Source: Cytobacillus oceanisediminis 2691 (GTDB lineage Bacteria; Bacillota; Bacilli; Bacillales; Cytobacillaceae). Taken from it: DNA of 64,000 nucleotides. Numbering within the stretch: the stretch's first letter is position 1; every line of letters starts with the position of its first letter. A program made the position numbers and the translations under genes. The notes under the pieces are model-generated. The model was not told the DNA's origin. It saw only the letters and a list, made by a program, of their open reading frames with translations, and did not search any database. Location: positions 1,587,501-1,651,500 of the forward strand of contig NZ_CP015506.1 in the NCBI RefSeq assembly GCF_000294775.2, written 5' to 3'. This document shows positions 27,427-36,732 of this stretch, piece after piece.

Positions 27427-28824
27427 ATGCATCAGGAACATGCAGCATTGAATTTGAAGCCGCTTGAGGCACTTATTGTCACTCTATTAATCCTTGGAGG
27501 GATCAGTTATTCTATTATTTTCGCAGGGGCAGTGCCTCATATTCCCGTTGTTTTCGCGATAATGGGGTTAATTGCTTACGGTTTAATAAAAAAAGTATCC
27601 ATTACACAGCTGGAAAAGGGGCTGATAGAAGGTGCCCAGTCCGGATTAGGGGCGATTTTCATTTTCTTTTTAATCGGCATGCTGATAAGCAGCTGGATGG
27701 CAAGCGGAACCATTCCAACATTTATTTACATGGCTTTGGAAGCTGTTAATGGAAAGTTCTTTTATGCCATTGTGTTTGTGGTAGCATCAGTGATTGGCAT
27801 GAGCATTGGAAGCTCGCTTACAACGGCTGCTACATTGGGAGTGGCCTTTATGGGAGTCAGCTCTGCTTTGGGTCTTTCGGATGCGATTACAGCAGGTGCA
27901 GTTATTTCCGGTGCTTTTTTTGGAGATAAAATGTCTCCGTTGTCTGATACAACTAATCTGGCATCATCGACAGTTAAGGTGGATTTATTTGAGCATATAA
28001 AGACCATGGCATGGACAACGATCCCTTCGTTTATTATTTCTTTGGCAATTTTTGCTGTGCTGTCACCAGGCGAGGCAGCATCTGATTTTTCAAAAATTGC
28101 CCAGCTGAAAAAAACTCTGCTGGATGAGGGGCTGGTACATTGGTACTCCATAATTCCATTTGTCATTTTGACAATACTGGCCATTAAAAGAGTATCGGCT
28201 ATCATCACGCTGTCAGCCGGAATTTTATCGGCTTTAATCCTGGCCATCTTTGTTCAAAACAGCTTCGGTTTCGAAAAAGTGATGTCATTGCTGTTTTCAG
28301 GATATGTCTCAAAAAGTGGTTCAGAGGAAGTAGACGCACTATTATCAAGAGGCGGCATGGAAAGTATGATGTTTTCTATTTCATTGGTATTGCTTGCACT
28401 TTCCATGGGAGGCTTATTCTTTAAGCTTGGCATTCTTCCAGCTTTGCTTGAAGGAATCAAAGGTGTTTTGAATCGTGTGTCCTCTCTAGTGGCAGCAGCA
28501 GCAGGAACAGCAATCGGCATTAACTTCCTGCTTGGAGAACAATATCTGTCGATTCTCTTAACTGGGAATGCGTTCAGAGAGCCTTTTGAAAAAGCCGGTC
28601 TGCACCCGAAAAATCTTTCAAGGATTCTTGAGGATGCCGGCACCGTGGTAAACCCGTTAGTCCCGTGGAGTGTTTGCGGAGTTTTTCTGGCAGGTGTACT
28701 AGGGGTGGAAACAGCAGCTTACATGCCGTTTGCGTTCTTCTGCATACTAAGTCCAGTTATTACTCTTATCTATGGATTCACTGGTTTAAAAATCGAAAAA
28801 ATTGAGAAAAAAGCAGCTGTGTAA
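27427..28824 (+). CDS. NhaC-family antiporter under T-box control
   Basis: The 465-residue membrane protein has about 11 helices and fits the NhaC Na+/H+ antiporter family (for example FLIGMLISSWMASGTIPTFIYM and AVISGAFFGDKMSPLSDTTNLASS). An AGGAGG site precedes the ATG. A T-box leader is not expected for a pH or sodium gene and suggests that this member moves an amino acid, perhaps an aromatic one such as tyrosine in exchange for an ion. The family is seen; the substrate is inference. Confidence 0.88.
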   Translation: MHQEHAALNLKPLEALIVTLLILGGISYSIIFAGAVPHIPVVFAIMGLIAYGLIKKVSITQLEKGLIEGAQSGLGAIFIFFLIGMLISSWMASGTIPTFIYMALEAVNGKFFYAIVFVVASVIGMSIGSSLTTAATLGVAFMGVSSALGLSDAITAGAVISGAFFGDKMSPLSDTTNLASSTVKVDLFEHIKTMAWTTIPSFIISLAIFAVLSPGEAASDFSKIAQLKKTLLDEGLVHWYSIIPFVILTILAIKRVSAIITLSAGILSALILAIFVQNSFGFEKVMSLLFSGYVSKSGSEEVDALLSRGGMESMMFSISLVLLALSMGGLFFKLGILPALLEGIKGVLNRVSSLVAAAAGTAIGINFLLGEQYLSILLTGNAFREPFEKAGLHPKNLSRILEDAGTVVNPLVPWSVCGVFLAGVLGVETAAYMPFAFFCILSPVITLIYGFTGLKIEKIEKKAAV

Positions 28825-28836
28825 TGCTGCTTTTTT
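28807..28836 (+). terminator. Terminator overlapping the NhaC stop codon
   Basis: AAAAAGCAGC pairs with GCTGCTTTTT around an eight-base loop that holds the stop codon. Confidence 0.75.
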
Positions 28837-29029
28837 CTGTGGGCAAAGGTTTAGGCAATGTCTTTTTTGGGGTGATTGAGCCCCTTTAAAGTCATAGATA
28901 TTGTTCTCTATCACCATTCAGCAGCACACTGATTTCTTGCATAGTGATAGCTGCTTTAATATAGTTGAAATGTGTTTATATCTATCTTGCAGCCGTCATT
29001 AATTACTGACTTTGAAAGGAGCAGAATGT

Positions 29030-32000
29030 GTGCGAATAAGTGATTTTTCAATCAAAAGGCCAATCTTTACATTGGTTACGATGTTCTTAGTGCTTATTTT
29101 AGGGGCTGTCTCCCTCATGAATATTCCATTAAAGCTCATACCCGATCTGAATCCTCCTGTAGGAGTAGTAGTAACTTCGTATCCAGGAGCAAGTCCCGAT
29201 GAAGTTGTGGAAAAAGTAACAAAGCCGCTCGAGGAAAATTTGGCAACATTGCCGGGGATTAAAACCTTAACTTCTACCTCGCAAGAGAGCGCAAATTTCA
29301 TTCTGATGCAATTTTCCTGGACGACAGATATTGATGAAATACAAAATGAGGTTATTCAAAGACTGGACCAGACACAGCTTCCTGATGAAGCCGATAAACC
29401 GCGATTTATGAAGTTTGATCCTGCCCAGTTTCCTATCATACAATTATCCCTTAGTGCAGATGAAGAGCCTGAAGTATTGAGAAGGCTTGCAGAACAACTG
29501 AACCTGGAGCTGACCAAGGTTAAAGGAGTAGCAAGCGTAAATCTCTCCGGAACAGCCATTAAGGAAGTAAGGGTGGAACTTGATCAGGAAAAACTAAGAG
29601 ATTTCAAACTAAGCCAGGCAGATGTTGTCGATGTAATTGAATCCAATAATATTTCAATGCCGGGTGATCCGGTTTTGACTGAGGGAAAAGAACTGACAAC
29701 CAGGATCATTAGTTCCATTGATTCCCTTGAAACGCTGAAAAAACTTACTGTAACAGTTGACCCTGCAACAGGCGATAAAGTAAGCCTTGAAGATATTTCA
29801 GAGGTTCAGCTGGCCAGCCAGGATGATCGCACTATCACGCGCACAAACCAGTCTCCATCTGTCTTGCTGAGTGTCCTGCAGCAGTCAGACGCTAATACGG
29901 CAGAAGTTTCAAATCAATTCATACAGAAATTGGATGATCTTCTTGAGAAAGAACAGTTTGAAAATATTGAATCAGAAATTCTTTTTGATCAGGGGGATTA
30001 CATAAAACTTGCAATAGAGAATATCTCCAATTCACTGATTCTTGGCGGTGCTTTTGCGATGATTGTGCTATTTTTCTTTTTGAAGAATGTTAAAAGCCCG
30101 CTTATTATTGGCATCTCAATTCCTTACTCTGTTATTTTTACGTTTGTTTTAATGTATTTTTCAAATTTCACCTTAAATATTATGACGCTGGGCGGATTAG
30201 CGCTTGGAATTGGGATGCTGGTGGATAATTCCATTGTAGTTATTGAAAATATTTACCGCCATTTATCAATGGGGAAAGATCCTAAAACGGCGGCCAGCGA
30301 TGGAGCAAAAGAAGTAGGAGGTGCGATTACTGCTTCCACACTAACGACTGTCGCTGTATTCCTTCCAGTAGTATTTATTACTGGAATCATCGGTGAATTG
30401 TTTAAGGAGTTTGCCCTGACCATTTCCTTTAGCTTATTTGCATCTCTAGCTGTTGCACTGACAGTTGTGCCAATGCTGGCGAGCCGGCTGCTGAAGTCTC
30501 CAAAAGCAAATATTGAGACAAAAAGGCAGGAATCAGGCTTAATGCGTTCACTTGAAAAATCAATTAAGTGGTCTTTGCGGAATCGCGCAGTGGTAATAGC
30601 GATCACCATGCTGTTATTGGCAGCGGGAAGCTTTGGAATGACCACCTTAGGCACACAATTTCTTCCAAATACAGATGAAGGCTTCTTTACGGTGCGTATG
30701 GAGCTTGAAAATGGCACTGCACTTTCAGAAACTGAAAAAGTTATATCTGCTTTAGAGGAAGAATTAAAGGATGAAGAAGAGGTAGATACATATGTCGGCC
30801 TCATCGGAACTACACAGGAAGGATCCTTCCGGGGCTCGAAGAATGCCAATATCGCTGAATTGTACATCAAAATGAAAGGGCTTGATCAGCGTGAAAGATC
30901 AACCTTTGAATTTGCCGATGATATCAAAAAGGATCTGGAAAATGCTGCATCAAAGGTTAATGAAACTGCCGAACTCTCATTTAACATGCAATCCTCATCC
31001 GGTACAGCTCCGAATACTCTGACTTTCAGTGTAAAGGATACAGATCCAAATCGCTTAACGGAAAATGCAGATAAAATCTATAATAGATTGAAGGACTTAG
31101 ATGATGTAACAGAATTATCCACTGACCTTATGGATACAGTTGAAGAAATTCAAATTACTGTGGACCGTGAAAAGGCACTTGAGCAAGGCCTGGCTCCTGC
31201 CCAGGTAGCCATGGCAGTAAATGATGTAACACGTGGCAATCGGGCAACACAAATGATAGATGAAGAATCGAATATATATGGCGTTTTTGTTGAGTACGAT
31301 CGGGAAGTCACACAGGATATTGATAATTTAAAAAAATTGCTTATAAAAAAGCCTGATGGAAATTATGCTACTCTGAGTGACGTAACTAATATAGAACGCG
31401 GAGAAGGGCCGGTCAATATTCAGCGCATCAACCAGCAGGATGCTGTTCAATTTACATTAAAGTACAAGTCTTCAACAAACATGGGTGCCATGTCAAAAGC
31501 AGTGGATAAAGAAATTGCTGATCTGGATTTGCCGGATGAAACGGAAATCGTTTTTAGCGGTGACAGGGAGTTGCTGGAATCATCCATTGATGACCTGATT
31601 CTGGCCTTTGTTCTGGCAATCATCTTTATATATCTTGTAATGGCAGCCCAATTTGAGTCGCTGAAGTATCCTTTAGTTATCATGTTTACTGTGCCTCTCA
31701 TGGTGATCGGGGTGGCAATTGCTCTTACAGCAACCCAAACACCTATTAGCTTAACAGCAATAATCGGGATTATTGTGCTGGCAGGAATTGTAGTTAATAA
31801 TGCAATAGTCATTGTCGATTATATTAACCAAAAGAAAGAAATTGGCCTTAAGACCTATGATGCCATAATTATTTCCGTTAAGGACCGTGCAAGACCGATA
31901 CTTATGACAGCTTTAACAACCATACTTGGGTTAGTTCCTCTTGCCCTTGGTTTAGGGGAAGGTACTGAAATTAACCAGCCTATGGGAATTGCTCTGATAG

Positions 32001-32317
32001 GCGGGCTGATCAGCAGTACATTCCTGACACTATTTGTGATACCTGTTGTATATAGTTTCTTTGACAAGGATACAAGGCGGTTAAATAAAATGTATGCAAC
32101 ACCGGATGGCCATTTAGTGCCAGCCTATCTGCTTGAAGAAAGAGTGGATAAAGATTGGAATCACAATAAAAGTGCAGAAGACAAAAATCAGCTTCAAACC
32201 TCTGAAGCCAGTTCCTACAGCAGAGATGATATGGCAGCCATGCTAGAAGAGTTGTTAAAAATTGTAAAAGAAAATAACAAAGAAAAAAAAGAACACAACA
32301 AGGATGAAAATACTTAA
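29030..32317 (+). CDS. RND-family efflux transporter permease
   Basis: The 1095-residue AcrB-like pump has two repeated halves, each with one N-terminal helix, a large extracytoplasmic loop and a helix bundle. Landmarks are SIKRPIFTLVTMFLVLILGAVSL, YPGASPDEVVEKVTKPLEENL, LGIGMLVDNSIVVIENIYRHLSMG (a DN, not the DD of AcrB) and the second-half GIIVLAGIVVNNAIVIVDYINQ. GTG at 29030 is preferred because AAAGGAG lies eight bases upstream. The C-terminal 80 residues are charged and poorly conserved. No membrane-fusion protein or regulator gene is adjacent, and the substrate is unknown. Confidence 0.9.
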   Translation: MRISDFSIKRPIFTLVTMFLVLILGAVSLMNIPLKLIPDLNPPVGVVVTSYPGASPDEVVEKVTKPLEENLATLPGIKTLTSTSQESANFILMQFSWTTDIDEIQNEVIQRLDQTQLPDEADKPRFMKFDPAQFPIIQLSLSADEEPEVLRRLAEQLNLELTKVKGVASVNLSGTAIKEVRVELDQEKLRDFKLSQADVVDVIESNNISMPGDPVLTEGKELTTRIISSIDSLETLKKLTVTVDPATGDKVSLEDISEVQLASQDDRTITRTNQSPSVLLSVLQQSDANTAEVSNQFIQKLDDLLEKEQFENIESEILFDQGDYIKLAIENISNSLILGGAFAMIVLFFFLKNVKSPLIIGISIPYSVIFTFVLMYFSNFTLNIMTLGGLALGIGMLVDNSIVVIENIYRHLSMGKDPKTAASDGAKEVGGAITASTLTTVAVFLPVVFITGIIGELFKEFALTISFSLFASLAVALTVVPMLASRLLKSPKANIETKRQESGLMRSLEKSIKWSLRNRAVVIAITMLLLAAGSFGMTTLGTQFLPNTDEGFFTVRMELENGTALSETEKVISALEEELKDEEEVDTYVGLIGTTQEGSFRGSKNANIAELYIKMKGLDQRERSTFEFADDIKKDLENAASKVNETAELSFNMQSSSGTAPNTLTFSVKDTDPNRLTENADKIYNRLKDLDDVTELSTDLMDTVEEIQITVDREKALEQGLAPAQVAMAVNDVTRGNRATQMIDEESNIYGVFVEYDREVTQDIDNLKKLLIKKPDGNYATLSDVTNIERGEGPVNIQRINQQDAVQFTLKYKSSTNMGAMSKAVDKEIADLDLPDETEIVFSGDRELLESSIDDLILAFVLAIIFIYLVMAAQFESLKYPLVIMFTVPLMVIGVAIALTATQTPISLTAIIGIIVLAGIVVNNAIVIVDYINQKKEIGLKTYDAIIISVKDRARPILMTALTTILGLVPLALGLGEGTEINQPMGIALIGGLISSTFLTLFVIPVVYSFFDKDTRRLNKMYATPDGHLVPAYLLEERVDKDWNHNKSAEDKNQLQTSEASSYSRDDMAAMLEELLKIVKENNKEKKEHNKDENT

Positions 32318-32324
32318 TCCGTGC

Positions 32325-32353
32325 AGGCTCCTTCGATAAGAAGGGGCCTTTTG
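32325..32353 (+). terminator. Terminator after the RND gene
   Basis: AGGCTCCTTC pairs with GAAGGGGCCT (one G-T), followed by TTTTG. Confidence 0.75.
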
Positions 32354-32479
32354 TCATGGCATTTCAAAATGGAAATAACTTCCTATTGGATTTTCAGGAA
32401 AATATCTGGAAAATTCATTGATAATTGACCTATAAACAGAGCACAATAAAAGTATCGACTTGTAGCTGGTGGTAATGAA

Positions 32480-32956
32480 ATGAAAAAATTCAGTAAACTA
32501 GAAGCAGTTTTTTGGAGTATTGCATTGCCTGGTTTTAGCCAATTATTAATGGGGAAGCTGTGGAAGGGAACTTTATTTGTCGCGCTTGAATTCATCATTA
32601 ATGTATACAGCCATTTTAATTCAGCCATCATGCTCAGTTTCATGGGAGAAATTGACAAAGCGGTTCATGTCCTAAATTATCAGTGGCTCATGTTTTACCC
32701 TTGTCTTTACATGTTTGCAATGTGGGATGCATATCGTACTGCTATGCCGGAAAATGAAGAATTATCTTTCCTTCCCTTTGTGTTCAGTGCCTACTTTGTG
32801 ACAGTAGGACTTATGTACTCAACCAAGCTGAAATTATTTGGGATTTTTTTCGGACCGGTCTTTCTTCCTATGCTCTTTGTAATTCCGGGTGTATTCACCG
32901 GTCTATTGATCAGGTGGATCATTTTGAAATGTAGAAAGCACCCGGTGGAAAGTTAA
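32480..32956 (+). CDS. Four-helix membrane protein of unknown function
   Basis: The 158-residue protein begins MKKFSKLEAVFWSIALPGFSQLLMGKLWKG, a TM2-domain-like glycine-containing hairpin, and has about four hydrophobic segments and a short basic tail. I cannot name its function. The ATG has a GGTGGTAATG context but no classical Shine-Dalgarno. It lies alone between two terminators. Confidence 0.7.
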   Translation: MKKFSKLEAVFWSIALPGFSQLLMGKLWKGTLFVALEFIINVYSHFNSAIMLSFMGEIDKAVHVLNYQWLMFYPCLYMFAMWDAYRTAMPENEELSFLPFVFSAYFVTVGLMYSTKLKLFGIFFGPVFLPMLFVIPGVFTGLLIRWIILKCRKHPVES

Positions 32957-32979
32957 GATGGCACATCATTTAATTAATG

Positions 32980-33032
32980 AAAAAAGCTTTGGCACACTAA
33001 TCAATTTAGTGATGTTAAAGCTTTTTATCTTT
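32980..33032 (+). terminator. Long terminator hairpin
   Basis: AAAAAGCTTT and AAAGCTTTTT enclose an inner CACTAAT/ATTTAGTG stem; T-rich sequence follows. Confidence 0.7.
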
Positions 33033-33134
33033 TTTAAAAATAAATTTTTTAATAACCCCCAAAAATCTCTTTCATGAATCCGTACAGTTGTAATGAACAA
33101 GCGGCCGCTTTAATTAAATTTTGAGGTGAAATTA

Positions 33135-34367
33135 TTGAAATTTTTATCCAGTAAAGAAATGAATAAAATGGCAAAAAGCACACTTGCACTGGTAATTGCG
33201 GGAACATTCACATTTTCAGCCGCAACAGCCTTTGCAAGTGAGAACAAGGAAGATGAAGAATTTGAAACAGTTGAAATAAAAAATGATCCTTCAGCTGAAG
33301 CAACTGCTGAATCAAAAAAAGATGCAGCAGAATCCATTGAAAATGATAAAGAAGAGCTTGATGAAGAAGCCCCATCTCTATTGCCTGGAAGCTTCTTCTA
33401 CTTTGCAAAGATTGCATTGGAAAAAGTGAAGCTTGCTCTAACTTTTGATGACATTAAAGATGCAAAATTGCTTGCCGATTATGCTTCAGAGCGTATGGCG
33501 GAAGCAGAAGCACTTTTTGCTGAAGGAAAGGGAGAAGAAGCTTTAGAAGCAATAGAAAAAGCACTGGAACAGATGGAAAACGCTGAAACTATCGTTGATG
33601 AAGAAGCGAATGAAGACCTGGGAAAATCAATATCAGATGAGGAGGACAACGGTAATCTAGACGAATCAGCTGAAGTGGAAACTCCAGATGAAGACGATGC
33701 AGACCGTGAAGATTCTTCTGATAATGACACGGCCAACAAGGAAACTGAAGATGAAATAAAAGAAATCCTTGCCCAGAATATCATTGCCCTTCAGGCAAAT
33801 CTTGCTAAGTTTTCAGAAAGATTCGATGAAAACCATCCCTCTGTTTTAGCGATGCAAAAGAACATTGCTAAGTTCACTGAAAAATGGTCTGAACAATTGA
33901 TAGAAGAAAAAGAATATACTGGAATTGACCAGGCTGGGCAATCTTCAGAAATGGCGCCTGCTCCGATTAAATCTGAAGAAGCTGAAGCAGCAGAAGATCC
34001 GGAGAAAGAGATGGATGAATCAGCTTCTGAAGAGAAAACTGTGTTACCTGAAAATGCCGTGAAGGTGTCTAAAGAGGTAAAAGATGCAGCTAAAGCTGAG
34101 AAGAAAAAAGAGGCAAAGGCTTTAGAGGCTAAAAAGAGAGCAGAAGCAAAGGCGGCACGAGAAGAAGCTAAAAAAGCAGAAAAGGAAGCACGCGATGCAG
34201 CTAAACAAGCTGAAAAAGCAGCACGTGAGGCAGATTGGAAAGCAGCAAAAGAACAGCAGGCAAAGAAAGTTCAAGAAAAGCAGGCAGAGGCAAAGAGCCA
34301 TGCCGGCAAAGGAAAATTGAAAGCTGAAGAAGTAAAAGGTCAAGGAAAAGAGAATAAAGGCAACTGA
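33135..34367 (+). CDS. Secreted DUF5667-domain protein with long Ala/Lys/Glu coiled-coil tail
   Basis: The 410-residue protein has a signal peptide (about 1-34, ending TAFA), an acidic stretch, a DUF5667 segment with LLPGSFFYFAKIALEKVKLALTFDDIKDAKLLADYASERMAEAEAL (about 80-130), acidic linkers, and a final 110 residues very rich in Ala, Lys and Glu that should be one long helix. TTG at 33135 has GAGGTG five bases upstream; the first ATG is eight codons further on with a weak site. The tail could bind the wall or nucleic acid-like polyanions. It lies just upstream of sigI and might be part of the same envelope/heat response, which is inference. Confidence 0.78.
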   Translation: MKFLSSKEMNKMAKSTLALVIAGTFTFSAATAFASENKEDEEFETVEIKNDPSAEATAESKKDAAESIENDKEELDEEAPSLLPGSFFYFAKIALEKVKLALTFDDIKDAKLLADYASERMAEAEALFAEGKGEEALEAIEKALEQMENAETIVDEEANEDLGKSISDEEDNGNLDESAEVETPDEDDADREDSSDNDTANKETEDEIKEILAQNIIALQANLAKFSERFDENHPSVLAMQKNIAKFTEKWSEQLIEEKEYTGIDQAGQSSEMAPAPIKSEEAEAAEDPEKEMDESASEEKTVLPENAVKVSKEVKDAAKAEKKKEAKALEAKKRAEAKAAREEAKKAEKEARDAAKQAEKAAREADWKAAKEQQAKKVQEKQAEAKSHAGKGKLKAEEVKGQGKENKGN

Positions 34368-34484
34368 TTTATGCTGGAAAAGAAAGCGCCTCGAGGCTTT
34401 CATTTCCTTTGCCAATAAAACCACCCTAAAAAAAATAATCTGGACACCGTATGATATAATGTGTTTTGAAAAGAGGTGGGGCAA

Positions 34485-35228
34485 TTGCTAAGTTTATTGT
34501 TTTTGGCAAAGAAGCGTAAAAGAACGCTCGAAGAAACGGTAGAGTTAATACAGCAGGGAGATACAGCATTAAATAATGAGCTAATAGAGTCATATAAGCC
34601 GTTTATTGCTAAAACAGTATCATCAGTCTGCAAGAGATACATACACGAATCAGATGATGAATTCAGCATTGGTCTCATCGCTTTTAATGAAGCCATTCAA
34701 AAGTATAGTCCTGATAAAGGGAGTTCATTGATCAGTTTTTCGGAAGTGCTGATTAAAAGACGGGTTATTGATTATATCCGTAAGCAATCCAAATTTCAGA
34801 ATCTTAGTTTTAATGGAGGCTCTAATCAGGAAGATGATGATACGGGTTCTGCGATTGAAGACGAATTGTCCATTGAAGACTTCAGGAAAAAAACGGATGA
34901 AGAACTGAGAAAAGAAGAAATTCTCCAGTTTACACAGGTTCTGCAGGAATTCGATCTTACCTTCAGCGATCTGATCGAACAGTCTCCAAAACATGCTGAT
35001 GCACGAAAAAATGCGATGACAGTAGCCAAGATTCTGGTTGAAAATGATGAACTCAAAAACATACTTTATGATAAAAAAAAGCTGCCGATAAAGCAGCTTG
35101 AGAGCTATGTATCCTTAAGCAGAAAAACAATAGAGAGAAATAGGAAATATATAATTGCCATATCACTGATATTAACTGGCGATTATATCTTTCTAAAGGA
35201 TTATATAAAAGGGGTGTTGGAAACGTGA
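34485..35228 (+). CDS. sigI: RNA polymerase sigma factor SigI
   Basis: The 247-residue sigma factor is colinear with B. subtilis SigI: IAKTVSSVCKRYI, DDEFSIGLIAFNEAIQKYSPDKGSS, VIKRRVIDYIRKQ-like region, and the C-terminal SPKHADARKNAMTVAKILVE ... YVSLSRKTIERNRKYIIAISLILTGDYIFLKDYIKGVL. It directs genes for heat and cell-wall stress. TTG at 34485 follows AGAGGTGG; a GTG nine bases earlier lies within that site. The stop overlaps rsgI by four bases. Confidence 0.95.
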   Translation: MLSLLFLAKKRKRTLEETVELIQQGDTALNNELIESYKPFIAKTVSSVCKRYIHESDDEFSIGLIAFNEAIQKYSPDKGSSLISFSEVLIKRRVIDYIRKQSKFQNLSFNGGSNQEDDDTGSAIEDELSIEDFRKKTDEELRKEEILQFTQVLQEFDLTFSDLIEQSPKHADARKNAMTVAKILVENDELKNILYDKKKLPIKQLESYVSLSRKTIERNRKYIIAISLILTGDYIFLKDYIKGVLET

Positions 35229-36370
35229 AAACAGGAATTATCATGGAAATAAACGAACGTTTTTTAACACTATTAACCCCGGAAGGTGAATTTCTGCGGG
35301 CCCGAAAACAAGATGGGGCATATACACTTGGCCAGGAAATTGAATTCTTCCCAATAGAACTGAAAAACGGAAAAAAGTCGTCGCCTTTAACTATTTTTAA
35401 TCTATTTAAAGGAAAAGGATTAATGGCAGCAGCTTTTGCACTAATGCTCGCTATCGTTTCATTTCTGCCGTTCCTGCAAAATGACGAAGTGTATGCATAT
35501 ATGTCAATCGACGTTAATCCGAGTATTGAACTAGGGGTCAATCAAAAATATCAGGTAGTAAAGCTCGTTCCTTATAATGAGGAAGGAGAACTAATTATAC
35601 AAAACATCAAGAAATGGGAAAAAAACAGCATTCATGATGTAGCTGACAAAATTCTTCTTCAGATAAAGAAACAGGGTTATTTTAAAGAAAATAAAGAAGT
35701 AGTCATTGCTGCCGTTTATACAGAACAGAGTAAAGAAGCGGATAAGCGTATTCAGAAGGAGCTGGCAGATATAAAACAAGCTGCACAAAAAGAGCAGCTT
35801 GAAGTAACTTTACTGGAAGCAAGTGAAGAGGAAAGAGAAGCTGCTATTGAAAAAGGGCTCTCACCTGGATTATATAAAGAAAATAAAATAAAAGCTGACG
35901 CTGACAAGATAGAAATGCCTGAACCTGCAAATCCTGTTAAACAGACAGATAAAGAAATTCCTGCTCCGCAAAAGCCGGCAGAAAATACGCAAATCCAATT
36001 AAAAAAGCAGGAGAAAATAGAAGATCATAAAGAAAAACCTGCTGTTCCAGGGCAAATAAAGAAATCTGGGAACCAGCAGAATAACAGCGGTAAAAACAAT
36101 GGAAATAATCCTGGAAAAAGGCATGATAATAAAGAAAAGATAAATCAAGAAAATAACGTAAAAGCCCAAAAACATCAAAATCGTCCAAGCGAAAAAAAAA
36201 ATAATAAAGCTAATGAAAACAGAAAAAACCCCGAGAGAAATCCCAAAGAAAAAGATAATGGGAAAAACAGAGGCGGTAATGGTCCTGATAAGAATCAGAA
36301 AGACAGGAACAATCGAAATAATGCCAGCGGAAACAATCAAGGGAAGCATAATGACAGAGGGAATAAGTAA
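35225..36370 (+). CDS. rsgI: Membrane anti-sigma-I factor RsgI
   Basis: The 381-residue protein has a cytoplasmic RsgI_N domain (1-55, MKTGIIMEINERFLTLLTPEGEFLRARK), a transmembrane helix (about 66-84) and the conserved juxtamembrane motif YAYMSIDVNPSIELGVN. The extracellular part from about 230 onward is low-complexity, dominated by Asn, Lys and Gly, with no carbohydrate-binding module as seen in clostridial RsgI proteins. It holds SigI inactive until regulated proteolysis. GTG start, translationally coupled to sigI. Confidence 0.94.
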   Translation: MKTGIIMEINERFLTLLTPEGEFLRARKQDGAYTLGQEIEFFPIELKNGKKSSPLTIFNLFKGKGLMAAAFALMLAIVSFLPFLQNDEVYAYMSIDVNPSIELGVNQKYQVVKLVPYNEEGELIIQNIKKWEKNSIHDVADKILLQIKKQGYFKENKEVVIAAVYTEQSKEADKRIQKELADIKQAAQKEQLEVTLLEASEEEREAAIEKGLSPGLYKENKIKADADKIEMPEPANPVKQTDKEIPAPQKPAENTQIQLKKQEKIEDHKEKPAVPGQIKKSGNQQNNSGKNNGNNPGKRHDNKEKINQENNVKAQKHQNRPSEKKNNKANENRKNPERNPKEKDNGKNRGGNGPDKNQKDRNNRNNASGNNQGKHNDRGNK

Positions 36371-36374
36371 GAAT

Positions 36375-36404
36375 AAAGTCCGGAGATGGCTCCGGACTTT
36401 TTCC
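36375..36404 (+). terminator. Terminator of the sigI-rsgI operon
   Basis: A perfect 11-bp stem AAAGTCCGGAG / CTCCGGACTTT with a four-base loop and T run. Confidence 0.88.
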
Positions 36405-36419
36405 ATTTATATGAAGTTG

Positions 36420-36620
36420 TTATTGATTATTTTGGCCGGACATTTGTGCCTGTGCTTGCTGTACTAGTCGCTTAGTAATTTCTCCGCCCACAGATCCGTT
36501 AGCCCGGGATACAGTATCAGAGCCTAATTGAACACCAAATTCCTGGGCAATTTCATATTTTACCTGGTCCATGTATTGTTCAATCCCAGGAACTAAAAGC
36601 TTATTGCTGCTTCTTGCCAT
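36420..36620 (-). CDS. Alpha/beta-type small acid-soluble spore protein
   Basis: The 66-residue protein carries both family signatures, [10 protein letters not shown] (the GPR protease site region) and the C-terminal [20 protein letters not shown]. These proteins coat and protect DNA in the dormant spore. The start at 36620 is nine bases after AAGGAG. Expression in the forespore by SigG is expected from the family. The presence of this gene marks the organism as a spore former. Confidence 0.96.
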   Translation of the reverse strand: MARSSNKLLVPGIEQYMDQVKYEIAQEFGVQLGSDTVSRANGSVGGEITKRLVQQAQAQMSGQNNQ

Positions 36621-36732
36621 TGTATTCAACTCCTTTTTATTGGTCTTACAGAGTTTATCTTCCCTCTGTATTTTTAGTATGAATTAAAAAGGGAGTTTCA
36701 TAAGTGGTAATATTTCGGCATAAGCAGTTTCT

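Noticed and set aside
27237..27467. Open frame over the T-box leader
   Set aside because: It overlaps the T-box core and terminator, whose conserved sequence explains the region better.
29025..29042. Five-codon ATG frame overlapping the start of the RND gene
   Set aside because: It could be a leader peptide, but its spacing to the same AAAGGAG site is short and nothing else supports it; the GTG start of the RND gene explains the site.
34383..34402. Palindrome GAAAGC-GCCTCGAG-GCTTTC between the DUF5667 gene and sigI
   Set aside because: The stem is only six pairs and is not followed by a proper T run; not reported as a terminator.
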